DNA of 21,070 nt from Verrucomicrobiota bacterium (GTDB taxonomy: Bacteria > Verrucomicrobiota > Verrucomicrobiia > Limisphaerales > UBA1100), in NCBI GenBank assembly GCA_028872685.1, contig JAPKEI010000010.1, positions 1 through 21,070 on the forward strand. Direction: 5' to 3'. Below are positions 7,802 to 12,940 of the stretch, piece by piece (position 1 is the stretch's first letter; the number at the start of each line of letters is the position of its first letter). The notes under the pieces were generated by a model. The model worked only from the letters and a program-made list of their open reading frames with translations. It was not told the origin of the DNA and did not search any database. A program made the translations under genes and the position numbers.

Positions 7802-8698
7802 ATGAAAACCGCCTTCCGGCAGGTCGCACTTGCCACCACACTCGAAGCCGAGGTCGCAGTGGGGGAATTGCTGTACGCAGTGTTCGGCATCGCGCCCTCG
7901 GTGTTCACCCATCCAGAACTGCGCGTGCCGGTGGTGTCGGTTTATTTGGATGAGAAAAAATCTATCACCGACGATCAACGCCAAGCTGTGTCCGAAGGAA
8001 TGGCGTGGATTGCAGAATGCGGCCTAACGATTGGTGATTGGAAACTGGAAGTAAAACGTCTCCGCCGCGAAGATTGGGTGGATTCGTGGAAGCGCCATTT
8101 CCAGCCCATTCGCATTGGTGACAAACTCTTGGTGCGGCCGAGTTGGCGGAAAGACAAGGCAGCGCCAGGACAAGCCGTGGTGGTGCTCGATCCCGGCCTC
8201 AGCTTCGGCACCGGCCAACACGCGACCACGAAATTTTGCCTGCGTCAACTCGTCGTCCATCGCAAACGAGGCGCGCAAAGCTTGCTTGATGTGGGCACTG
8301 GCAGTGGCATCCTCGCCATCGCCGGCGTGAAGCTCGGCTATCGGCCAGTGAAAGCCATTGATTTTGATTCCGAAGCCATTCGCGTGGCACGCGCCAACGC
8401 AAAGCGCAATCGCGTGACGGCTCACCTTAAACCCAAAGTGGGCGACGTCACAAAACTCCCTCCTCGCGCGCGGGTGAAATACGACGTGGTGTGTGCAAAT
8501 TTATATTACGATTTGCTGACTGCCAACGCTCATCGGATCATTGCCCGAGTGAAGCCCGAGGGTGTGCTGGTGCTGGCAGGGGTTCTGAAAACGCAATTCG
8601 CCGAAGTTAAAGCCGCCGTGGAAGGGCAGGGGATGGTGCTCAAAAAAACGACCCGCCAAGGCGAATGGCAATCGGGGACGTTTGTTCACGTGGTCTGA
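7802..8698 (+). CDS. prmA: Ribosomal protein L11 methyltransferase
   Basis: The 298-residue SAM-dependent enzyme would trimethylate ribosomal protein L11. The PrmA-specific GLSFGTGQHATTKFCL lies just before the SAM motif I, LLDVGTGSGILAIAGVKLG. The acidic AIDFDSEAIRVARANAKRN then follows, and VCANLYYDLL replaces the usual NILa.pL motif IV. The N-terminal third has the small PrmA substrate-recognition domain. ATG 7802 is preferred over the TTG immediately before it. The last 13 bases overlap the end of the convergent fur-like gene. PrmA is the clear best fit, though the NLYYDLL motif IV is a variant. Confidence 0.93.
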   Translation: MKTAFRQVALATTLEAEVAVGELLYAVFGIAPSVFTHPELRVPVVSVYLDEKKSITDDQRQAVSEGMAWIAECGLTIGDWKLEVKRLRREDWVDSWKRHFQPIRIGDKLLVRPSWRKDKAAPGQAVVVLDPGLSFGTGQHATTKFCLRQLVVHRKRGAQSLLDVGTGSGILAIAGVKLGYRPVKAIDFDSEAIRVARANAKRNRVTAHLKPKVGDVTKLPPRARVKYDVVCANLYYDLLTANAHRIIARVKPEGVLVLAGVLKTQFAEVKAAVEGQGMVLKKTTRQGEWQSGTFVHVV

Positions 8699-9126
8699 CA
8701 ATCCGGACACAGTCCGAAGAATTCCAGCCGGTGCGATACGTCGGCGAAGCCGTGTTCCCGGGCGATACGTTGCTCGAGGTTTCCGGAAAAGCATTCGCCG
8801 ATTTCCACCACGGTGCTGCATTCGCGGCAAACAAGGTGATGATGATGACCATCGTCGTTTTGACCGAGCAGTTCAAAGCGCGCGGTGCCATCGCCAAAAT
8901 CGAAGCGCTTCACCATCGCCATTTCTTCAAGCAAACGCAGCGATCGATAAACCGTGGCGAGATCGCAATCAAGTTGCCCGTGGATTTGGCGTGCGGTGAG
9001 CGGATGATCTTCGCGGCGCAGCACTTCTAAAATCAACTGACGCGGCCCGGTAATTCGTTGCGCGTGTTGGCGGAGGCGCGCGGTCAAATCGGAAAGGTTT
9101 TGTCGTGGATGGGTGTGCGTGGCCAT
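8686..9126 (-). CDS. Fur-family metalloregulator, probably Zur-like
   Basis: The 146-residue protein has a winged-helix DNA-binding domain (about 15-85, recognition region CDLATVYRSLRLLEE at 54-68). A dimerisation domain follows with a His cluster HHHH at 94-97 and the structural zinc cysteines CxxC at 100/103 and CPDC at 140/143. Fur-family repressors bind 7-1-7 palindromes when loaded with metal. Its ATG overlaps the stop of the upstream ZIP transporter gene (TAATG), so the two are cotranscribed and translationally coupled. Pairing with a ZIP importer favours zinc sensing (Zur) over iron, but Fur or Mur cannot be excluded. A perfect palindrome in front of the unit (9844-9860) is a candidate autoregulatory site. 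Confidence 0.93.
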   Translation of the reverse strand: MATHTHPRQNLSDLTARLRQHAQRITGPRQLILEVLRREDHPLTARQIHGQLDCDLATVYRSLRLLEEMAMVKRFDFGDGTARFELLGQNDDGHHHHLVCRECSTVVEIGECFSGNLEQRIAREHGFADVSHRLEFFGLCPDCQTT

Positions 9127-9833
9127 TAATGCGCGTGGGAATGGAGAGGCAGCAAAACGCCAAGAGCTGCAATGCCTGCTCCGAGCGCGATGGCCGCGCC
9201 TTTTTGCAAGTTGTAATGATGATCCTCGCTGCTCTCGAAAAGAATGGTAGTGGCGACGTGCATAAAAATACCGATCACCACCGCGAGCAGTTGCGGCGTG
9301 TATGGTTCCAAAGCGGGCAGGGAACCGATCGCCGCACCGATGGGAGCCATCACGGCAAAAATGAGGAGGCAAAAATAGGCGCGCCTCTTGGCATTGCCAT
9401 TGTGCAATAACATACTGAAGAGCACGATGCTGACTGGAAATTTATGAACGGCAATGGCGACAAGTAATTGTGAGCCATGAGCGTGCCCGAGCGGCATCGC
9501 CTCAAGGAATGCGTGGAGACAGAGTCCGACCATCACGGCAATGGGGGCGGAGTCGTGGTGATGGTGCGAGTGGCCGTGCTCGACGCCGCCGGAAAAATTA
9601 TCGAGCACTACTTGCAGGAAAAAACCGAGTAGGATAAACGCGCCCAAAGAGAGGGCGGCATTGCCGGTTTTCCCTGAGAACACTTCTGGCAACAAATGCA
9701 GGCAAGTGAGCGCCATTAGATACGCGCCGGTGAAGGCGGTGACGAGCTTCACGCGGCGGGGTTCGCCGAGCTTGAGCTTAAGTACCGCGACCATTCCGGC
9801 GAGCACTGAGAGAATAAGAAGGGGATAAATCAC
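9126..9833 (-). CDS. ZIP-family metal transporter
   Basis: The 235-residue inner-membrane protein has about seven hydrophobic helices. A cytoplasmic-type His loop (HGHSHHHHD) lies between helices 3 and 4, LHLLPE in helix 2, HAFLEAMPLG in helix 4 and HKFPVS in helix 5. ZIP proteins import Zn2+ and sometimes Fe2+ or Mn2+. Helix 4 keeps the metal-binding His and an acidic residue five positions into the motif. In helix 5 the usual Glu of HxxPE is Val, a variant I associate with a ZIP clade also seen in Bacteroidota. Translation appears to start at GTG 9833, 10 nt after the palindrome at 9844-9860. It is the first gene of zip-fur. Confidence 0.92.
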   Translation of the reverse strand: MIYPLLILSVLAGMVAVLKLKLGEPRRVKLVTAFTGAYLMALTCLHLLPEVFSGKTGNAALSLGAFILLGFFLQVVLDNFSGGVEHGHSHHHHDSAPIAVMVGLCLHAFLEAMPLGHAHGSQLLVAIAVHKFPVSIVLFSMLLHNGNAKRRAYFCLLIFAVMAPIGAAIGSLPALEPYTPQLLAVVIGIFMHVATTILFESSEDHHYNLQKGAAIALGAGIAALGVLLPLHSHAH

Positions 9834-9843
9834 AGTCTTCTAT

Positions 9844-9860
9844 TTGCAAATCATTTGCAA
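9844..9860. promoter_or_regulatory. Perfect 17-bp palindrome, candidate Zur/Fur-type operator
   Basis: TTGCAAAT-C-ATTTGCAA is a perfect 8-1-8 inverted repeat placed 10 nt before the zip start codon. Fur-superfamily boxes are typically 7-1-7 palindromes, and this contains TGCAAAT-N-ATTTGCA. Its position would block transcription or translation initiation of zip-fur. No second full copy was seen elsewhere in the window. Confidence 0.6.
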
Positions 9861-9870
9861 TAAGGGGGCG

Positions 9871-9904
9871 TAAAAATGGCCCATCGGCGCAGGGCCGACG
9901 GGCC
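9871..9904 (-). terminator. Rho-independent terminator after rpsR
   Basis: On the minus strand, 11-nt arms GGCCCGTCGGC and GCCGATGGGCC (9904-9894 and 9888-9878, one mismatched pair) enclose a 5-nt loop and run into ATTTTTA. It begins 7 nt after the rpsR stop and separates the dksA-like/rpmG/rpsR unit from zip-fur. Confidence 0.8.
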
Positions 9905-9911
9905 GGTGAAA

Positions 9912-10157
9912 TTATTTCATTAACAGCATTTGCCGTGCGCGTTTGATGGAGCGGGTGAGGCGGCGCTGATAGGGAGCGGGCAGGCCGGTGTATTTGCGCG
10001 GCAGGATGCGGCCCTGGTCGGTGACGTATTTGCGGAGCAACTCGACGTTTTTGGGGTCTAGGTCGACGAGGTTGAGGTCCACCTCGGGTTTGGGACGGGG
10101 CGTGCGGCGTTCGGTGCTGCCGCCGCGCTTGTCGGATTTGTTGTTTTTACGTGGCAT
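9912..10157 (-). CDS. rpsR: 30S ribosomal protein S18, cysteine-free type
   Basis: The 81-residue protein ends in the typical S18 core: VDLDPKNVELLRKYVTDQGRILPRKYTGLPAP, with the rest of the basic helix (QRRLTRSIKRARQMLLM) following; the core occupies about residues 30-80. It binds 16S rRNA in the platform together with S6. There is no cysteine at all, so it is the zinc-independent type. The N-terminal 25 residues are basic and low-complexity. It begins 4 nt after rpmG stops (TAATTTTATG). The usual rpsF-ssb-rpsR-rplI context is absent here. Confidence 0.97.
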   Translation of the reverse strand: MPRKNNKSDKRGGSTERRTPRPKPEVDLNLVDLDPKNVELLRKYVTDQGRILPRKYTGLPAPYQRRLTRSIKRARQMLLMK

Positions 10158-10161
10158 AAAA

Positions 10162-10329
10162 TTATTTGATTTCGCGGTGCACAGTGTGACGCCGCAGATG
10201 GGGGTTGTATTTCTTTTTTTCCACTCGCTCGGTTTGTTGTTTTTTGTTGCGGGTGGACATGTAGCGGGAGACCGGCTTTCCTTCAGCCTTGGCCTCGGTG
10301 CATTCGATGGTGATGATTTCACGTGCCAT
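10162..10329 (-). CDS. rpmG: 50S ribosomal protein L33, zinc-independent type
   Basis: This 55-residue ORF begins MAREIITIECTEAKAEG, continues with SRYMSTRNKK and ends KKKYNPHLRRHTVHREIK, matching L33 along its whole length. Zinc-binding L33 proteins carry two CxxC pairs; here only one Cys remains (position 10) and the C-terminal pair is replaced by YNPHL, so it is the C-minus form. It starts 3 nt after the dksA-like stop (TAAATTATG) and ends 4 nt before rpsR, so the three genes form one transcript. Confidence 0.97.
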   Translation of the reverse strand: MAREIITIECTEAKAEGKPVSRYMSTRNKKQQTERVEKKKYNPHLRRHTVHREIK

Positions 10330-10332
10330 AAT

Positions 10333-11043
10333 TTATTTTTTTGATTTCGCCGCTTTGGCGGTTTTTGCAGATTTGGCGGGCTTGGGTTCGGAACCCACTT
10401 CGTCGGGAACTGTGATGGAGTTGGTGCCGGCGCCGTCGATGGTGCCGAGGCTGCCAAGTTTGCGTTGGCGCACGGCGCCATTTTTTTCCAGTTGAGCCTG
10501 AGAGTCGACAGTGTAGCGGGCCCACGGGATAGCGTTGAGACGGCCCTTGGGAATGGTTTTGCCAGATATTTCGCAGGTGCCGAAGGTTTGGCGTTCAATG
10601 CGCTTGAGGGCTTCCTCGATTTCGTAGACGGCGTCTTGGTCGTAAGAGAGGAGGCTCAACGCTGAGTCGCGGTCAAAATTATCCGTACCGGAGTCGGCCA
10701 TGTGCATGGAGTAGCCGGACATTTCCTCGGCGGATTCTTTTTTAATGTCGCCCATTTGATGCAGCAGATGATCGCGGAGGTCCATCAGGACGTCGTAATA
10801 TTTTTTCCACTCGGCCTTGATTTTCACGCCTTCCATCGGTCGGTAAGTGGAGCTGGATTTCTTGGGCGCGGGTTTGAAGCCAAGAATGGCGGCAGCATTG
10901 GCGAGCGGGGCTTTGTGGCCCTTTCTTTTCGCGGCCTTTTTGGGCGCGGCTTTAGTAGCCGTCTTCTTGGCGGCTGACTTTGGGGTGGCCTTTTTTACGG
11001 CTTTAGTAGCCGTTTTCTTGGCTGACTTTTTATTTGCGCTCAT
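10333..11043 (-). CDS. DksA/TraR-like protein with histone-like Lys/Ala-rich tails and degenerate zinc finger
   Basis: The 236-residue protein has three parts. Residues 1-60 are a Lys/Ala/Thr-rich, histone H1-like tail with KKTATKA twice. A coiled-coil region (about 68-140, DLRDHLLHQMGDIKKESAEEMS and on, to IEEALKRIE) follows. Then comes a DksA-type finger, FGTCEISGKTIPKGRLNAIP with ARYTVDSQ after it. The four zinc ligands of DksA (C-x2-C...C-x2-C) read C, S, T, S here, so zinc binding by the classic site is lost. A second Lys/Ala/Ser-rich tail ends the protein. DksA relatives bind the RNA polymerase secondary channel and alter rRNA and stress promoters; the tails could add nucleic-acid binding. 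It is the first gene of the operon with rpmG and rpsR. A housekeeping role is as possible as a stress role. Confidence 0.9.
   Translation of the reverse strand: MSANKKSAKKTATKAVKKATPKSAAKKTATKAAPKKAAKRKGHKAPLANAAAILGFKPAPKKSSSTYRPMEGVKIKAEWKKYYDVLMDLRDHLLHQMGDIKKESAEEMSGYSMHMADSGTDNFDRDSALSLLSYDQDAVYEIEEALKRIERQTFGTCEISGKTIPKGRLNAIPWARYTVDSQAQLEKNGAVRQRKLGSLGTIDGAGTNSITVPDEVGSEPKPAKSAKTAKAAKSKK
10948..11028 (-). repeat. Direct repeat coding for the Lys/Ala-rich tail
   Basis: Two copies of about 30 bp (10948-10980 and 10999-11028, plus strand GGCTTTAGTAGCCGT followed by CTTCTTGG-like sequence and CTGACTT) differ at only a few bases. They encode the repeated SAKKTATKA blocks in the DksA-like N-terminus, which suggests growth of the tail by slippage or recombination. 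Confidence 0.6.
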
Positions 11044-11128
11044 CTTTCGGTGTTTGTTTTTACTGGATTTTCCGCGAAAGGGTTCGGGAAGATACCAAAC
11101 ACGGCCCAGATTTCCACCAAAAAGTGTT

Positions 11129-11151
11129 CTTTTTTCTAATTAGCAAAAAAG
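11129..11151. terminator. Weak A/T hairpin downstream of folE2
   Basis: CTTTTTT and AAAAAAG arms enclose CTAATTAGC, 10 nt after the folE2 stop. The stem is A/T only and therefore weak, but its T/A runs on both sides could help termination. The rest of the 11044-11160 gap must hold the promoter of the dksA-like operon; I see no convincing hexamer pair there and no copy of the 9844 palindrome. Confidence 0.3.
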
Positions 11152-11160
11152 CCTAAAAAA

Positions 11161-11952
11161 TCAGCCTTTTTCGATGCAAGCGTAAGCGTTGTGGTTGTGG
11201 ATGCTCTCGAAATTCTCGGCTTCGGCCTTGTACCATGTGACGTGTGGAAGGGCATTGAGGTGGGTGGCCACGTTGCGGACGAGGTCTTCCACGAACACAG
11301 GATTGGCGTAGGCTTGCTCAGTGACGTATTTTTCGTCAGGCCGTTTAAGCAGCGAGTAGAGTTCGCAACTGGCGGATTGTTCAACGAGCGCGATGACGTC
11401 CTCAATCCAAACCGTTTCCTCCGAACGCAATTGAACGGTGACTTGGCCGCGTTGATTGTGCGCGCCCTCGGCGCTGATGGCTTTGGAGCACGGGCAAAGG
11501 GTGGTGACGTTGGTGCGGACCTCGAGCACAAAATCGATTTCATCGCCATTGGCGGTGGCATCGAAGCGGGCTTGATAATCCATGAGGCCGGTTTGGCCGG
11601 TGACGGGCGCAGCTTTTTCAAGGAAGAACGGAAAATTCATTTCAAGATGCGCCGTTTGCGAATCGAGCCGCTGCTGCATGGCGCGGAGGATGTCGGGGAT
11701 ATTTTCCACGTGCACCACGTTGCCGTGGGCGTTGAGCACTTCAATGAAGCGGCTCATATGCGTGCCTTTGAAATGATGCGGCAAATCGACAAACATTCCG
11801 ACAGTGGCGATGGTGTCCTGATGGGCGTGGGCTTTGTCGCGGATGCGGATGGGGAAACGCAGGTCGCGGACGCCCACCTTGTCGATGCGCAGTTCGCGGT
11901 GGTCGCGTTGCTTTTGAATGTCGGTCAGCGGGCTGGTTTTATCAATGTCCAT
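11161..11952 (-). CDS. folE2: GTP cyclohydrolase FolE2 (type IB)
   Basis: The 263-residue protein matches FolE2 throughout. It has VGVRDLRFPIRIRD near the N-terminus, FVDLPHHFKGTHMSRF, the catalytic block TLCPCSKAISAEGAHNQRG, and ENFESIHNHNAYA at the end. The enzyme turns GTP into 7,8-dihydroneopterin triphosphate for folate synthesis. It replaces the zinc-dependent FolE and works with other divalent metals; in several bacteria it is induced by zinc limitation through Zur. ATG 11952 (MDIDKTSPLTDIQ) is preferred; the frame is open to 12003 but those codons overlap the divergent promoter region. Divergent from the gene at 12031 and followed by the dksA-like operon on the same strand. Confidence 0.96.
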   Translation of the reverse strand: MDIDKTSPLTDIQKQRDHRELRIDKVGVRDLRFPIRIRDKAHAHQDTIATVGMFVDLPHHFKGTHMSRFIEVLNAHGNVVHVENIPDILRAMQQRLDSQTAHLEMNFPFFLEKAAPVTGQTGLMDYQARFDATANGDEIDFVLEVRTNVTTLCPCSKAISAEGAHNQRGQVTVQLRSEETVWIEDVIALVEQSASCELYSLLKRPDEKYVTEQAYANPVFVEDLVRNVATHLNALPHVTWYKAEAENFESIHNHNAYACIEKG

Positions 11953-11963
11953 TGCGTGAGAAG

Positions 11964-11991
11964 AACCTAGCACAGATTTGGCGGAGGGCAA
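11964..11991 (-). promoter_or_regulatory. Putative promoter of folE2
   Basis: On the minus strand TTGCCC (11991-11986), 16 bp and TAGGTT (11969-11964) lie 11 nt before the ATG at 11952. Its -35 is only 5 bp from the -35 of the divergent promoter at 11997, so the two would compete or share a regulator. Confidence 0.35.
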
Positions 11992-11996
11992 ATGAC

Positions 11997-12024
11997 TTTC
12001 CAATCGTCAACCGTGAGCTATGCT
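11997..12024 (+). promoter_or_regulatory. Putative promoter of the EEP-fold gene
   Basis: TTTCCA (11997-12002), a 16-bp spacer and TATGCT (12019-12024) end exactly 6 nt before the ATG at 12031. With standard geometry the start site would be the A of the ATG, giving a leaderless mRNA. Confidence 0.45.
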
Positions 12025-12030
12025 GCGCGG

Positions 12031-12939
12031 ATGAGATTCATCCTTTTTTTACTCGTCATGGCGAGTGCGCTCTCTGCGGCGGACACATTCACCGTTGCAA
12101 GCTACAACGTGGAGAATTATTTCCTGAGTCCCTTTGGCACGCGCAAGGCAAAGTCAGCGGTCTCACGAGCCAAGGTGCGAGAGGCTATTTTAAAAATCCA
12201 ACCTGACGTGTTGGCGCTGCAGGAAATTGGCCGCCGGGCGGCGTTGGATGAATTATTGGCGGGCTTGAAATCCAAGGGTTTGAGCTATCCACACATCGAA
12301 TGGGTGCAGGGGCCAGATCTGGCGATTCATTTGGTGGTGCTCAGCCGATTTCCTTTTGTGGCGCGCAAGAGTCATCTGAATGTACAATATGCGCTCGATC
12401 GTCAGCGATTTCGTGTGTCGCGCGGGTTTGGCGAAGTGACGATTCGCGTGAACGACACTTACAAGTTTACGCTACTAAATGCCCATTTAAAATCTAAACG
12501 CCCCGTGCCGAAGGCGAGTCAGGCGGAGATGCGGCTAAGAGAGGCGCGTGAATTGCGGCGCATCATCGAGGAGCGGCTCAAGGTAGATCCCAATGCCAAC
12601 TTGATGGTGGTGGGCGATCTTAACGACACTCAGGATCAACCGCCGATTCGTACATTGCTGGGCAGTAAAGCACCGAAGTTGGTGGACCTGCGACCTTGTG
12701 AACGTAATGGGGATCGTGCTCCGCATCTTCAGAGCGCTAAGTTTATCCAGCGGCGCGTGGCGTGGACTTCGTTTTACTGGAAGGAGGACAGCTACAGCCG
12801 GTTTGATTATCTTATCGCCAGCGCCGGCATGAATCGTGAACTCCGCCGTGAGGGCACGCTTGTGCACGCGGTGGAGGATTGGGGGTTGGCCTCGGATCAC
12901 CGGCTCGTGGTGGGTGAGTTTTTTGCGGAGGAGCGCTGA
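12031..12939 (+). CDS. Secreted endonuclease/exonuclease/phosphatase-fold protein
   Basis: The 302-residue protein begins with a Sec signal peptide (MRFILFLLVMASALSAA, cleavage about residue 17). The fold's catalytic motifs follow in order: SYNVENYF (N27), ALQEIG (E65), the NAHLKSKR strand, VVGDLNDT with the Asp/Asn pair, FDYLIAS and SDHRLVVGEF with the final Asp-His pair. Mg2+-dependent members cut DNA, RNA or phosphoesters such as phosphoinositides; the exported form here suggests a periplasmic or extracellular nuclease or phosphodiesterase. The ATG at 12031 is chosen because the signal peptide starts there; an upstream GTG/ATG in frame at 11992 would bury the signal. It converges on lptD, with 1 nt between the stop codons. 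Confidence 0.9.
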   Translation: MRFILFLLVMASALSAADTFTVASYNVENYFLSPFGTRKAKSAVSRAKVREAILKIQPDVLALQEIGRRAALDELLAGLKSKGLSYPHIEWVQGPDLAIHLVVLSRFPFVARKSHLNVQYALDRQRFRVSRGFGEVTIRVNDTYKFTLLNAHLKSKRPVPKASQAEMRLREARELRRIIEERLKVDPNANLMVVGDLNDTQDQPPIRTLLGSKAPKLVDLRPCERNGDRAPHLQSAKFIQRRVAWTSFYWKEDSYSRFDYLIASAGMNRELRREGTLVHAVEDWGLASDHRLVVGEFFAEER

Positions 12940-12940
12940 G

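Noticed and set aside
11974..11993. ATTTG...CAAAT inverted arms upstream of folE2 as a Zur box
   Set aside because: The arms are short with an 8-bp spacer and the sequence does not match the 8-1-8 site at 9844. It coincides with the inferred promoter.
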